Below the pieces are notes generated by a model. That model saw nothing but the letters and a program-made list of their open reading frames with translations. It ran no database searches and was not told the origin of the DNA. From the NCBI GenBank assembly GCA_045604965.1, contig JAZUPB010000022.1:17077-81076 (forward strand): a DNA stretch of 64,000 nt, read 5' to 3'. Positions 13,208-22,258 of this stretch are shown here, in pieces (position 1 is the stretch's first letter; every line of letters starts with the position of its first letter). The DNA comes from JAISGQ01 sp045604965 (lineage in GTDB: Bacteria > Bacillota > Clostridia > Oscillospirales > Acutalibacteraceae). The translations under genes were made by a program, and so were the position numbers.

Positions 13208-14205
13208 TACAGAGTGGAACGGCGCAGGATAATTTCATAGGGAACAAGAGTATTAAGGGGCGCTTCAGATTCTTCGATAAGTCTGAGCAGAACCCGACAC
13301 GCCTTATCGCCAAGTATTTGAGGATTGATATTTACAGCGGTTATTGCAGGTTGGTGCGTTGAAAGTACAGAGCTGTCATTGAAGCTTGCAATTTTAACGT
13401 CCTCAGGGATATTCAAACGCAGAACATCAAGATTCATAAGAGTCCAGTAACAGAGGGTATCATCGGCGGTAATAATTGCATCGGGGGGATTTGTGCTCAT
13501 AAGCTTGAGCAGAGTGTTAATAACAAGCTGTTCATTTTTCAGATTCATATGTATAAGCAGAGGATCAACATCAATACCGCGATTTCTGTGCGCTTCCATA
13601 TAGCCCTTCATACGGTGATTGAAAGCAATGGAATTTATATCAGGTCCAAGAAATGCAATACGTCTGCAGTCCATATCTATAAGATGCTCGGTGAGCTCAC
13701 GGCTGGCTGCAATATTATCATTGTCAACGTGGTGGACGTCGGGTCTCGGCGGTGCACCTATCATAACAAAAGGCATATCATATTCCGCTAGGAGCTCGTC
13801 ATAGCTGTCAAGTACATTGGAACGAAGAAAAAGAAGTCCGTCTATTTTATTGCTTTTTACAAGACGTTCCACAGAATCTGCATCGTTGAATGCATCACTT
13901 GTGATTATAACGTCATATGATGCGTTGTTTGCCGTGCTGAAAACCGAAAACAGACATTCGAGGAAAAATGTGGAACTGCTGTTTGCAAAATCAGAGGGCA
14001 TTACAGCGGCTATAGTACGGCTTTTGTTATCAGATTTGTTTTTTAGGGAAGAAAGAGGCTGATAATTCTGCTCCTCCATAACGCGGAGAACTTCATTTCT
14101 GGTAGCCTCACTTACACGTCCTTTTCCTGAAATTGCACGGGAAACGGTTGCTTTTGAAATTCCGAGTATCTGCGCTATGTCCTCAATCGTTACTTTGCCG
14201 CCCAT
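13207..14205 (-). CDS. LacI-family transcriptional regulator
   Basis: The 332-residue protein has an N-terminal LacI helix-turn-helix (VTIEDIAQILGISKATVSRA) at residues 5-25 with hinge helix up to about 60. The sugar-binding periplasmic-type domain follows (DGLLFLRSNV, RRIAFLGPD, PDAIITADDTLC). The second ATG is used because AAAGGAG ends eight bases before it; the first ATG would touch that site. Its promoter is clear. Neighbours (lysine-controlled transporter, sigma factor operon) do not reveal a target sugar, so the regulon is unknown. Confidence 0.9.
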   Translation of the reverse strand: MGGKVTIEDIAQILGISKATVSRAISGKGRVSEATRNEVLRVMEEQNYQPLSSLKNKSDNKSRTIAAVMPSDFANSSSTFFLECLFSVFSTANNASYDVIITSDAFNDADSVERLVKSNKIDGLLFLRSNVLDSYDELLAEYDMPFVMIGAPPRPDVHHVDNDNIAASRELTEHLIDMDCRRIAFLGPDINSIAFNHRMKGYMEAHRNRGIDVDPLLIHMNLKNEQLVINTLLKLMSTNPPDAIITADDTLCYWTLMNLDVLRLNIPEDVKIASFNDSSVLSTHQPAITAVNINPQILGDKACRVLLRLIEESEAPLNTLVPYEIILRRSTL

Positions 14206-14237
14206 TCGCATTTCTCCTTTTGTGCATATATAGTCAT

Positions 14238-14266
14238 ATTATATGCTTTCTGAGAAATAAACGCAA
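14238..14266 (-). promoter_or_regulatory. Promoter of the LacI-type regulator
   Basis: On the minus strand TTGCGT (14266-14261), 17-bp spacer, TATAAT (14243-14238), 33 bp upstream of the start. Confidence 0.7.
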
Positions 14267-14273
14267 CAAATTA

Positions 14274-14313
14274 CGCAAAAAAACACCGCAAAACATTTTG
14301 TTTCACGGTGTTT
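14274..14313 (-). terminator. Terminator of the sigma/anti-sigma operon
   Basis: AAACACCG / CGGTGTTT stem at 14281-14313, with an inner AAACA..TGTTT pairing. Seven T residues follow on the minus strand. Confidence 0.75.
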
Positions 14314-14330
14314 CGCGGTTTGTGCGTTTT

Positions 14331-14798
14331 TTACTCCGTATCTGATACAGAGGTAAGGTCAGATTCACTTATATCCGAATCGGAAACAGTTTCCTCGGTT
14401 TCTAGACTACATTCAGGTGCACTTTCCTTGATTTCATCTGTAAGTCCAAAATTGACCGAACTGTTTTCATACTCAGAGTCATAGCAGGCGTAATCATCTG
14501 CAGTTAAGGTTTCCTCAGCAGCATCAAATTGAACTGATTCATAAGCTGCATTTTCACTTTTAGGCATAGAAAACTGAGAGAAAAATACCGATATTCCCAT
14601 AATACACATAAAACAGGCTGCAGCAGCGGCTATTATTCCAAAGTAATTGCGTCGCTTTGCAGGTGAAGGTGCAATGGATGTAATTACGGCAGATTTGTTA
14701 TCAAGCATTTCAATGCGTTTTTTTACGTCATTGAAATCAAGCTTTATTTTATCGTCAAAGTTTTTTTCGATAAGCTCGTATATATCTTTTTCACTCAT
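14331..14798 (-). CDS. Putative membrane anti-sigma factor
   Basis: A 155-residue protein. About 48 N-terminal charged residues would face the cytoplasm and bind the sigma factor. One membrane segment follows at about residues 51-71 (YFGIIAAAAACFMCIMGISV), then an acidic Ser/Asp/Glu-rich extracytoplasmic tail ending in an SDSDISESD-like tract. It starts 18 bases after the ECF sigma gene, the usual place for an anti-sigma factor. I see no zinc-binding ZAS motif, so the call rests on layout and context. Confidence 0.7.
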   Translation of the reverse strand: MSEKDIYELIEKNFDDKIKLDFNDVKKRIEMLDNKSAVITSIAPSPAKRRNYFGIIAAAAACFMCIMGISVFFSQFSMPKSENAAYESVQFDAAEETLTADDYACYDSEYENSSVNFGLTDEIKESAPECSLETEETVSDSDISESDLTSVSDTE

Positions 14799-14816
14799 AT
14801 TTCAGCACCTTCCTTT

Positions 14817-15356
14817 CTAAATAATATCGGAGAGCAGTGCGCGAAGCTTTTTTAACGCCTGGGCATGTCTCCATTTTATAGTACCTAGAGGAACATCCAA
14901 TAGATCGGAAATTTCGTTCAGAGTCAGACCACTCATAGAGTGGAGTGTGATTATTTCACGCTCCTTATCTCCAAGGGAAGAGATGGCGCTGTCAATGGAA
15001 TGACCCATAACGGCAGAGTTTTCTGTTGAATCCAAAGCAGCCAGCCGATCGCCCGTTTCTTCTGTGATAGCGTCGAGGCTGTCTGCTTTTCCGCGTGTTA
15101 CCGCATTAAGAGACAGGTTTCTCGCTATGCGGTATATCCAAGCTCTTCCGTTTCCTGTTGATGTGAAGGTAGAGGCAGAGGACCACACTCGCACAAAGGT
15201 ATCCTGCATAATATCCTCAGCGGCAGCGTGACTTTTCACTATAGAATACGCCAGAGCATATACACCTTTTGCGCAGGCATTGTAAAGCTGCTCAAGGCTG
15301 TCTGAATCGCCCTGAGCAACATTCATTATCAGTATGTCAAACTCGTGAGATTCCAT
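14817..15356 (-). CDS. ECF-type RNA polymerase sigma factor
   Basis: A 179-residue sigma-70 family protein. Region 2 lies at about residues 20-85 (AAEDIMQDTFVRVWSSA, WIYRIARNLSLN). Region 4 lies at about 115-170 (LGDKEREIITLHSMSGLTLN, GTIKWRHAQALKKLR). There is no region 1 or 3. The shorter ATG at 15356 is chosen because GAGGGGG lies eight bases upstream. It is co-transcribed with a putative membrane anti-sigma factor, so it probably answers an envelope signal. The regulon cannot be seen. Confidence 0.9.
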   Translation of the reverse strand: MESHEFDILIMNVAQGDSDSLEQLYNACAKGVYALAYSIVKSHAAAEDIMQDTFVRVWSSASTFTSTGNGRAWIYRIARNLSLNAVTRGKADSLDAITEETGDRLAALDSTENSAVMGHSIDSAISSLGDKEREIITLHSMSGLTLNEISDLLDVPLGTIKWRHAQALKKLRALLSDII

Positions 15357-15380
15357 ATAAAGAACCCCCTCAATAATATT

Positions 15381-15404
15381 AACCATTCAAACATTAAAAT
15401 GGTT
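15381..15404. promoter_or_regulatory. Small dyad upstream of the sigma factor gene
   Basis: AACCATT-N10-AATGGTT inverted repeat about 25 bp upstream of the sigma start. A TATACT -10-like box lies just beyond it on the minus strand (15419-15414). It may be an operator; weakly supported. Confidence 0.3.
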
Positions 15405-15460
15405 GGTATTGTTAGTATAACTTATGCATCTATTTTTTTCTACATAAAATCAAAAAAATA

Positions 15461-15490
15461 TTGTGGGAACGTATCTGTTTATGATATACT
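15461..15490 (+). promoter_or_regulatory. Promoter of the dnaD-like/dnaI-like operon
   Basis: TTGTGG (15461-15466), 18-bp spacer, TATACT (15485-15490), 41 bp upstream of the GTG start. A GGAAC sequence at 15466-15470 resembles an ECF -35 element, but the matching -10 is unclear. Confidence 0.45.
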
Positions 15491-15531
15491 AATAAAACCG
15501 CAGCAAAATTGAGAGGAAAGGGTGAAATGCC

Positions 15532-16557
15532 GTGAAATATTGCGTGAATTTGGGATGCTGGAATTCGGTGTTCGCCGTTCCGTCCAGTGTTGTGGATGAG
15601 CACATAAAGCTTGCAGGTGCCGCGTCGCTGAAGGTTCTGCTGTTTATTCTGCGTAATGCAGGGGCAGAGACCGAGGAGGAAGAAATGGCGAAGAAGCTCT
15701 CTCTTTCTAAAGAGGACGTGGCAGATGCGCTTGGATACTGGATAACCTGCGGAGTGCTGTCTCGCAGAGGTGAGACAATGATGCCGGCTGAATCGGTGAA
15801 AGCTGATACTGCTGTAACTGCAGTATCTGAAACGGAGACAAAGCCCGAAAAAATCGAAAAACCGAAGAAGACAAAAAAAGAACGAATAAGCTATAATTTT
15901 GACGAGTGTGCAGATATTATGGCACAGGACAGCTCCATATCGGAAATGCTGCTTGCTGTTGAGGCAATGCTCTCAAAACAGCTTACCCACAGAGAAGTGT
16001 CGATGTATGTAACTCTTACTCACTGGTACGGATTTAATCCGAAGCTTGTTCCCATGCTTCTGCATTATTGCAGGCTCTCGGGTACGGTTTCTGCGTCTTA
16101 CATAGAGACAACAGGCCTCGGCTGGATAGAAGAGGGCATAGATTCCATAGAGAAGGCAGAAGAGAAGGTCAGCAAAAAGACCAGGTCACGCAGGGCGTGG
16201 AAGCAGGTCTCAGATCTTCTTGAGCTTAACAGAACAAAACCTACTGCAAGCGAGGAAGCGTACTGCACTGCCTGGATAGATGAGTGGGGAATGTCACTTG
16301 ATATTATAAACGAAGCCTACGAAAGATGCGTCAATAAAAAAGGCAAGCTCAGCTTCAGCTATATGAACGGCATCCTGTCCCGATGGCAGACAGAGGAAAT
16401 CACGACTAAAGACAAGCTTATTGAGCAGGAGAAAAAGAGCGACCAGTCCAAAACAAAGAAAAGTGCATCAGGCAGATATGAACCGACATACGATAAAAGC
16501 GAGATTGATCAGATCTTGTGGGAAGAAATGCTTGATGTTATGGATGAAGACAGCTGA
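15532..16557 (+). CDS. DnaD-domain replication protein
   Basis: A 341-residue protein. Residues 1-85 look like a winged-helix domain (FILRNAGAETEEEEMAKKL, VADALGYWITCGVL). A Lys/Glu linker follows, then two DnaD/DnaB-type helical domains at about 120-200 and 215-290, the second with YMNGILSRW. DnaD proteins help load the replicative helicase during initiation and restart in Firmicutes. The GTG start follows a GGAAAGGGTG ribosome binding region. The next gene, 26 bases on, is a DnaI/DnaC-like ATPase, so the pair forms a helicase-loading operon. Confidence 0.88.
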   Translation: MKYCVNLGCWNSVFAVPSSVVDEHIKLAGAASLKVLLFILRNAGAETEEEEMAKKLSLSKEDVADALGYWITCGVLSRRGETMMPAESVKADTAVTAVSETETKPEKIEKPKKTKKERISYNFDECADIMAQDSSISEMLLAVEAMLSKQLTHREVSMYVTLTHWYGFNPKLVPMLLHYCRLSGTVSASYIETTGLGWIEEGIDSIEKAEEKVSKKTRSRRAWKQVSDLLELNRTKPTASEEAYCTAWIDEWGMSLDIINEAYERCVNKKGKLSFSYMNGILSRWQTEEITTKDKLIEQEKKSDQSKTKKSASGRYEPTYDKSEIDQILWEEMLDVMDEDS

Positions 16558-16583
16558 GCTGTCGGCAAAAGGAATGAATCGTA

Positions 16584-17573
16584 ATGAATATAGATGCACC
16601 GTCATATAAAGAAGCATTGAATATACTGGCAAAGCGTCGCGATGAAGCAAAAGACAAGGCGCAGGCAAAGCGCGATGCACTTGTAAGGATCGCCCCTGAA
16701 TATGCAGACCACGAAAAAGCAATTGCAAAAACATCAATTCTCATAGCAAAAAGCTTTCTCTCTGAGGGTGTAAATATTGAGGATGCAATGCAGCGCCTTG
16801 CAGAAAGCAATCTGAATCATCAGAAGAGAATGCAGGAAATACTCAAAGAAAATGATGTTGATACTTTGGAGCCTGACTACGAATGTAAGGTGTGCTCCGA
16901 TACAGGCTATGTGGACGGAAAGCCATGCGACTGTTTGCTTGAGCTGATTAAAAAGCTCAGATATGAAAAACTCAACAGTATAACACCACTGTCTCTCTGT
17001 TCCTTTGATACCTTTGACCTAGGACATTATCCCGAAGAAACAGGGCCAAACGGCATATCGCCGCGAAAGCTTATGGCAGGTATATACAGAAGATGTGTAG
17101 ATTATGCAGATAATTTTTCTCTCAAATCCGGAAATCTGCTTTTTCAAGGCGGAGTAGGACTCGGAAAAACACATCTTTCACTTTCAATAGCAAAGGCAGC
17201 GATTGAAAAAGGCTACGGTGTTGTATACGGCAGTGCCCAAAGCTTTCTTTCAAAGATCGAGGCAGAGCATTTTGGCAGAGCAGCGTCGGACGACAATACC
17301 CTTGAGCTTTGCAAATCCTGTGATCTTCTTATCCTTGATGATCTCGGGGTTGAATTTTCCACAGCATTTACCGTAGCAACCATTCACGATCTTATCGATA
17401 CACGTCTTTGTTCGGGAAGACCTACCATAATCAGTACCAATCTTCAGTTTGACGATATGGAAAAGAGATACACCGAAAGAATTACTTCCCGTATCTACGG
17501 CAGCTATAAGAGATATCAGTTCGTCGGGGGCGATGTCAGAATAAAGCTGAGGATCGCACGTAAAGACGGATAA
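16584..17573 (+). CDS. DnaI/DnaC-like helicase loader ATPase
   Basis: A 329-residue AAA+ protein. The N-terminal 90 residues form a coiled-coil-like helical region. A cysteine cluster CKVCSDTGYVDGKPCDC near 106-122 suits zinc binding. The C-terminal ATPase carries Walker A GGVGLGKTH and Walker B LLILDDLG, with sensor and arginine-finger candidates in STNL and ERITSRIYG. The family loads the replicative helicase DnaB/DnaC at the fork. It follows the DnaD-domain gene in one operon and ends at a terminator. Confidence 0.9.
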   Translation: MNIDAPSYKEALNILAKRRDEAKDKAQAKRDALVRIAPEYADHEKAIAKTSILIAKSFLSEGVNIEDAMQRLAESNLNHQKRMQEILKENDVDTLEPDYECKVCSDTGYVDGKPCDCLLELIKKLRYEKLNSITPLSLCSFDTFDLGHYPEETGPNGISPRKLMAGIYRRCVDYADNFSLKSGNLLFQGGVGLGKTHLSLSIAKAAIEKGYGVVYGSAQSFLSKIEAEHFGRAASDDNTLELCKSCDLLILDDLGVEFSTAFTVATIHDLIDTRLCSGRPTIISTNLQFDDMEKRYTERITSRIYGSYKRYQFVGGDVRIKLRIARKDG

Positions 17574-17594
17574 GAATAGTTTTAATATGCCAGA

Positions 17595-17625
17595 AAAAAC
17601 GGTGCAGTTTTAATGCACCGTTTTT
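17595..17625. terminator. Bidirectional terminator between dnaI-like and ROK genes
   Basis: AAAAACGGTGCA / TGCACCGTTTTT 12-bp stem with a short loop. It has A and T runs on the correct sides for both convergent genes. Confidence 0.9.
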
Positions 17626-17629
17626 GTTA

Positions 17630-18595
17630 TCAGTTGTCTGTCTGAGATTTCGGGAGAAGTGCCGCACCGATGATTCCCGCATCATTTGCAAGCTGTGCAC
17701 ATACAAGCTTGGGCTGACGAACGTTTCCGCGACAGAAACGGCGCTGAGCTATCAGCTTGTCAAGAGGAGCAAGAAGTCCGTCACCTTCCTTGCTGACACC
17801 GCCGCCGAGACAGACTATCTCGGGCTGGAGGATATTTATAATATCAGTTATACCGTCTGCAAGATAGTCTATGTATTGATTTACTACTGCAGTAGCAGCA
17901 GCATCGCCCATACGCATTGCCTCAAATGGGGTGCGTCCGCTGACTTTTTCGGGGGCATCAACCAGAGTCCACATAAGTGAATCGGGATTATCGCGCATAG
18001 CCTGAGCAGTCTGACGCTTGAGAGCAACAGCAGAGGCGTATGCCTCAAAGCAGCCTCGTCTTCCGCAGGTGCAAAGAATGCCGTTTTTTATAAGCAGGGT
18101 GTGTCCGATTTCGCCTGCAACACCGTTGCATCCTGAATATATTTTGTTGCCGATAATAATACCGCCGCCAATACCTGTTCCGATAGTAATTACAAGTGCG
18201 CTTTCGGCACCTTTTGCCGCTCCTGCAAGAACCTCACCGAGCGCAGCAGCGTTTGCATCGTTGTCTATGTATGTTTTCAGACCTGACAGTCTTTCTGAGA
18301 TCATCTTGGACAGAGGAATGTTAGAATAATGGAGGTTGTTGGAGTATTCCACAATTCCTGTTTTAGAATTAATTACACCAGGACAGCCGATTCCGCAGTT
18401 TTCAAAATCAGAAAGTGTGAGACCTGCATCACTGACAGCATCAAGAGCAGCAGCGGCGATATCATCGCAGAATTCCTCTATTGGACGCGGAACGTGGGAA
18501 CGTCTGGATCCTCGACCTATAACATTGTAGTTTTCGTCAACAACGCCGACTGACAGATTGGTTCCTCCGATGTCAATTCCAAGATAATACATCAT
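17630..18595 (-). CDS. ROK-family glucokinase
   Basis: A 321-residue ROK kinase, likely phosphorylating glucose with ATP in the cytoplasm. N-terminal phosphate loop LGIDIGGTNLSVG, sugar-site GEIGHTLL, and zinc motif CTCGRRGCFEAYAS of ROK proteins are all present. The ITIGTGIGGGIIIG loop is also intact. There is no N-terminal helix-turn-helix, so it is an enzyme and not a repressor. The start at 18595 is chosen because AAGGAG lies seven bases upstream; a longer frame would add an unsupported leader. With galactokinase nearby, it could use sugars released by the GH2 enzyme. Confidence 0.9.
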   Translation of the reverse strand: MMYYLGIDIGGTNLSVGVVDENYNVIGRGSRRSHVPRPIEEFCDDIAAAALDAVSDAGLTLSDFENCGIGCPGVINSKTGIVEYSNNLHYSNIPLSKMISERLSGLKTYIDNDANAAALGEVLAGAAKGAESALVITIGTGIGGGIIIGNKIYSGCNGVAGEIGHTLLIKNGILCTCGRRGCFEAYASAVALKRQTAQAMRDNPDSLMWTLVDAPEKVSGRTPFEAMRMGDAAATAVVNQYIDYLADGITDIINILQPEIVCLGGGVSKEGDGLLAPLDKLIAQRRFCRGNVRQPKLVCAQLANDAGIIGAALLPKSQTDN

Positions 18596-18739
18596 AAACA
18601 CACTCCTTGTAAAACGTCTTTTGAACAGTAAATTTATGCTTTCTGTTATTTTACCACTCAGAAAGGAACAACACAATAGTCGGCAATGACATATTATTGC
18701 ACACTTGTTTGTCTAATTTGCGAGGAAAACAAGTTGTTG

Positions 18740-18768
18740 TTGCGATTTTACGCAGGAAGATATATAAT
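18740..18768 (+). promoter_or_regulatory. Promoter of the SDR gene
   Basis: TTGCGA (18740-18745), 17-bp spacer, TATAAT (18763-18768), 32 bp upstream of the start. Confidence 0.7.
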
Positions 18769-18800
18769 GATTAAAACTATTAGTGTGAGGTAAAAAAGAA

Positions 18801-19604
18801 ATGAAAATAGCAGTTATTACAGGTGCAAGTTCAGGAATGGGAAAGGAATTTGTGCTTCAGTTTGAAAAGTATATATCTGTGGATGAGGTTTGGGTAATTG
18901 CCAGGAGGGCAGAGAAGCTGGAAGAGCTGCGCGATAAAGTAAAATGCAAGCTTCGTCCCATTTCTCTCGATTTACTTGATTCCAAAAGCTTTGATGAATA
19001 CAAGGCACTTCTCGAGGAGCATAAGCCCCAGGTTGAACTGCTTGTAAACTGTGCAGGATTTGGAAAATTCGGAAGATATGAGAATATTCCCTTGGAAGAC
19101 AACATCAATATGATAAATCTTAACTGCACTGCGTTGGTCGTTATGACTGAACTGACACTGCCGTATATGCAGAAGGGGTCTAAAGTCATTCAGCTTGACA
19201 GCCTTTCCGCATTCCAGCCTGTGCCTTATATCACTGTATACGGTGCTACAAAGGCTTTTGTTCTCAGCTATTCCAGAGCTATGAACCGTGAGCTTAAGCC
19301 GAGAGGTATTCGTATGATGGCAGTAAACCCTGCATGGGTAAGAACCGAGTTCTTTGATCACTCCGCAGTGACAAATGACAGTGATGTCAATTATTTTAAT
19401 AAGATTTACGAAGCGAAGGACGTAGTCAAAACTGCCCTTCGTGATCTTTACAAGAGAAAGAAGGACTATTCCGTACACGGACTGCAGGTTCGCAATCAGG
19501 TGCGTCTTGTAAAGCTGCTGCCGCATAGCCTTGTAATGAATGTGTGGATCAACCAGCAAAAAAAGAAAAAGAACGACGAGAATATGAGCAAATTTGAAAA
19601 ATAA
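18801..19604 (+). CDS. SDR-family oxidoreductase
   Basis: A 267-residue classical short-chain dehydrogenase. Cofactor loop TGASSGMGKEF is at residues 8-18 and NCAGFGKFG near 80. Catalytic Ser is in LDSLSAF and YGATKAF provides Tyr-x-x-x-Lys. An Arg-Arg pair after the second strand (VIARRAEKL) suggests NADP(H). The C-terminus is basic with KKKK. The substrate is not evident; members of this subgroup reduce carbonyl or acyl-chain groups. It is a single-gene unit with its own promoter. Confidence 0.88.
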   Translation: MKIAVITGASSGMGKEFVLQFEKYISVDEVWVIARRAEKLEELRDKVKCKLRPISLDLLDSKSFDEYKALLEEHKPQVELLVNCAGFGKFGRYENIPLEDNINMINLNCTALVVMTELTLPYMQKGSKVIQLDSLSAFQPVPYITVYGATKAFVLSYSRAMNRELKPRGIRMMAVNPAWVRTEFFDHSAVTNDSDVNYFNKIYEAKDVVKTALRDLYKRKKDYSVHGLQVRNQVRLVKLLPHSLVMNVWINQQKKKKNDENMSKFEK

Positions 19605-19606
19605 TA

Positions 19607-19646
19607 AATTATGCAGGCTGGGAGGAATTCAGCCTGCATAATTTCA
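19607..19646 (+). terminator. Terminator of the SDR gene
   Basis: AAATTATGCAGGCTG / CAGCCTGCATAATTT, a 14- to 15-bp stem with a 9-base loop right after the stop. The T tail is short. Confidence 0.75.
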
Positions 19647-19792
19647 GTCATAATTTGATTTTTGTAAAGGTCTTTTTAATAATATATTCGGATCATTATA
19701 AAAGGGTTCTTTCTTATTTTTGACTTTTGAATTGCTTTTATACACTCAAAAGCCTACTAAAGCAAAATAAAATCGGAAAGGGAGGGTCAGAT

Positions 19793-21076
19793 ATGAAAAA
19801 AACAGAAGATGTGCGCGCCTGGCTGTGCAGTGTAAGCGGTTGTGAACAGCTCTCCTATATTTATTCCTGTAATAGCTATGAACTGGAGATTCAGAAGAAG
19901 CGTATCAACAGACTTCTTGATAAATTTGCTGATTTTGCTCCGGAGATAAAAGAGGTATCAGTGTATAGCGCGCCGGGCAGAACGGAAATAGGTGGAAATC
20001 ACACAGACCATCAGAAGGGGTGCGTCCTCGCAGCTGCAGTAACACTTGATGCGATAGCAGTGGCTGCGCCAAACGGCACAAATATAGTTAAAATTGACTC
20101 GGAAGGATATCCGCCTTTTGAGGTGGACATAACCGAAATAAAGGCTGAACCTACAGGAGATGTAAAACCTTCGGATATTGTAATGGGAATTGCTGATGCA
20201 ATAGCCAAGAACGGATACAAGCCAAAAGGCTTTACAGCTTGTGTTGAGTCGCAGGTGCCCGGAGGCTCGGGTTTATCGTCGTCAGCGTGTTTTGAAATGC
20301 TGATTGCTGAGATATTCAATGACCTGTGCTGTGACGGAGAACTTTCAGCTCTTGAGATGGCGCAGGCAGGAAAATATGCGGAGAATGTATTCTCGGGCAA
20401 GCCAAGTGGATTGCTTGATCAGGCGGCGATTTCATTTGGTGGTCTTGTGTCTATGGATTTTTCCTTGGACGATCCGGTGCTCGATTCCATCAAATTTAAC
20501 TTTGATGAAAAGGGCTATGTTCTCTGTGTGGTCAATACAGGAGGCAGTCACGCGGATCTATCTGAAGATTATGCATCAGTTCCGGCAGATATGAAGAAAG
20601 TGGCAGAGTTTTTCGGAAAGACTGTACTCAGTGAGGTCGATGAGGACGATTTCTGGTGGAATATAGACGTGCTTAGAAAAGCAGTTGGAGGCAGAGCAGT
20701 CCTCAGAGCAATACACTATTTCGATGAGACAGTGCGTGCCCTTGATCAAGCTGAGGCATTAAGGAACAATGATATTGATAAATTTTTAAAACTTGTCAAT
20801 GAATCGGGAAGATCTTCGGAAAACTGTCTGCAGAATATAAATCCAAAAGATGCAAATGAGCGCAGTGTAGCAACCGCTCTTGAACTTGCACGCAGATGCC
20901 TTGACAAAATGGGAGCGTACAGAGTTCACGGAGGTGGTTTTGCAGGAACCATACAAGCTTATGTTCCTGCAGATATTTATGAATCCTTTCAGGCAGGAAT
21001 GGAAATGGTGTTCGGAAAAGATTGCTGTGTAAGCCTTAAGGTAAGACCTGCAGGAGCAATAAAATTTGATATATAA
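19793..21076 (+). CDS. galK: Galactokinase
   Basis: A 427-residue GHMP kinase that phosphorylates galactose at C1 in the Leloir pathway. The galactokinase signature GRTEIGGNHTDHQ is at residues 62-74. The ATP loop VPGGSGLSSSACFE and the third GHMP motif (HGGGFAGTIQAYVP) are intact. About 55 residues precede the signature, more than in the E. coli enzyme, but such extensions occur in Clostridia. GGGAGGG before ATG 19793 decides the start; the longer frame has no site. galT and galE are not adjacent. It may use galactose released by the GH2 enzyme at 5977-8202. Confidence 0.93.
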   Translation: MKKTEDVRAWLCSVSGCEQLSYIYSCNSYELEIQKKRINRLLDKFADFAPEIKEVSVYSAPGRTEIGGNHTDHQKGCVLAAAVTLDAIAVAAPNGTNIVKIDSEGYPPFEVDITEIKAEPTGDVKPSDIVMGIADAIAKNGYKPKGFTACVESQVPGGSGLSSSACFEMLIAEIFNDLCCDGELSALEMAQAGKYAENVFSGKPSGLLDQAAISFGGLVSMDFSLDDPVLDSIKFNFDEKGYVLCVVNTGGSHADLSEDYASVPADMKKVAEFFGKTVLSEVDEDDFWWNIDVLRKAVGGRAVLRAIHYFDETVRALDQAEALRNNDIDKFLKLVNESGRSSENCLQNINPKDANERSVATALELARRCLDKMGAYRVHGGGFAGTIQAYVPADIYESFQAGMEMVFGKDCCVSLKVRPAGAIKFDI

Positions 21077-21080
21077 AAGG

Positions 21081-21113
21081 AAAACAGCTTGGAGATAACC
21101 CAAGCTGTTTTAT
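21081..21113. terminator. Bidirectional terminator after galK
   Basis: AAAACAGCTTGG / CCAAGCTGTTTT 12-bp stem, between convergent genes. Confidence 0.88.
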
Positions 21114-21116
21114 CTA

Positions 21117-21767
21117 TTATTTCTGTTCAGTCTTATCACTTGAAATAAGATCATTAAGTTCAACTATTCTTGATATTATAAGATCCTCATAAGCCCCTAT
21201 AGTTTTGGTATCTTCAGTGATGATCAGTGCAGGGAATCTTGCGCCGAACTCGGAAGTATCGGTGCCAAGGATAATGAATGACTCAAGAATGGAAACATCC
21301 TGGTCTGCGAGTCCGTCAAAAGAGTAAGTTCTTGCTCCGTAGCTCCAGGCGCGGATGTTATTGAGGAGCTTCGAGAACTTCTCGTCAGATGCAAGACGCT
21401 CAACGGAGGAATAATCGGAAAGCTCATTTTTCAGAGCACTTAGATCGGAAACAAGATCGGCTATTTCCATAAGCTTGGTTTTAGCCATATCTCTGAATTC
21501 ATCCGAAGATACTGTATTCCAAGTATTATAGACGACACTGTTGTTCTCAGGTACTACATAATTGATTGTCTCTTCGCTGAAAACGGAATTTTTTACCGGG
21601 TCTCCGGAAACAACCTCTGTTGTGTCCGAATCGGAGGTTGTTTTTTCTTCGGTAAGACCAAAATTAGGTTTCGTCAGATCAAATTTGCTCCAGTCAATCT
21701 CGCAGGAGCAAGCTGAAAGGGACAGAACAAGTACAAATGTAAGACAAAGTGAAATTAATCGCTTCAT
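21117..21767 (-). CDS. Putative lipoprotein, unknown function
   Basis: A 216-residue protein with a lipoprotein signal (MKRLISLCLTFVLVL, lipobox LSACS). A Thr/Ser/Asp-rich linker (TTSDSDTTEVVSGDP) follows, then a mostly helical domain of about 150 residues. ATG 21767 follows GGGAG with eight bases between. It lies downstream of the histidine phosphatase-ruvX pair on the same strand, 68 bases after ruvX, so it may be co-transcribed. I recognise no family. Confidence 0.78.
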   Translation of the reverse strand: MKRLISLCLTFVLVLSLSACSCEIDWSKFDLTKPNFGLTEEKTTSDSDTTEVVSGDPVKNSVFSEETINYVVPENNSVVYNTWNTVSSDEFRDMAKTKLMEIADLVSDLSALKNELSDYSSVERLASDEKFSKLLNNIRAWSYGARTYSFDGLADQDVSILESFIILGTDTSEFGARFPALIITEDTKTIGAYEDLIISRIVELNDLISSDKTEQK

Positions 21768-21835
21768 TTTATCAGCTCCCAAAAATTGCTTGTACTAATT
21801 TTATCACAAGAACAGATAAATTACAACAGGATATC

Positions 21836-22246
21836 TTATCTGATGGAATCGAGATAATTCTGGAGGATCACAACGGCTGCAACCGCGTCAACAACAGCTT
21901 TTCTCTTTTTGCCTCTTGTATCGGTGGCATTGAGCGCAGTGTGGGCACAGACGGTGGAACAACGTTCGTCGTACATAACAGTTTCGATACCGCTGAGGTT
22001 ATGTATCTGAGAAGCAATATCCAGAGCGTTTTTTGCACTGTCACCCTGAGTGCCGTCCATATTCAGCGGAAGTCCGACTACTATTCGTTCAGCCTTTAGC
22101 CTTTTCGCTGTCTCAATAATTTTTTCGATAAGCTTTGGTGTGTAGCTTTCGCTGATGACATCAACGGGAGATGCAAGAAACATTGTCGGATCGCACACTG
22201 CGATGCCTGTTCTTGCTTTTCCGAGATCTACGGACATAATTATCAT
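21836..22246 (-). CDS. ruvX: RuvX/YqgF-type Holliday junction resolvase
   Basis: A 136-residue RNase H-fold nuclease of the YqgF family. Acidic residues are in SVDLGKARTGIAV, YDERCSTV and VDAVAAVVIL, and GLPLNMDGTQG is the family loop. In bacteria this enzyme acts in 16S rRNA end processing and has been proposed as a Holliday-junction resolvase. AAGGAG eight bases before ATG 22246 fixes the start. It follows the histidine phosphatase gene by 12 bases, so the two share an operon. Confidence 0.92.
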   Translation of the reverse strand: MIIMSVDLGKARTGIAVCDPTMFLASPVDVISESYTPKLIEKIIETAKRLKAERIVVGLPLNMDGTQGDSAKNALDIASQIHNLSGIETVMYDERCSTVCAHTALNATDTRGKKRKAVVDAVAAVVILQNYLDSIR

Positions 22247-22258
22247 ATGCAAAGCTCC

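Noticed and set aside
15461..15490. ECF-type promoter (GGAAC) for the dnaD-like gene
   Set aside because: The GGAAC match is present but no convincing ECF -10 follows; the sigma-A reading is at least as good.
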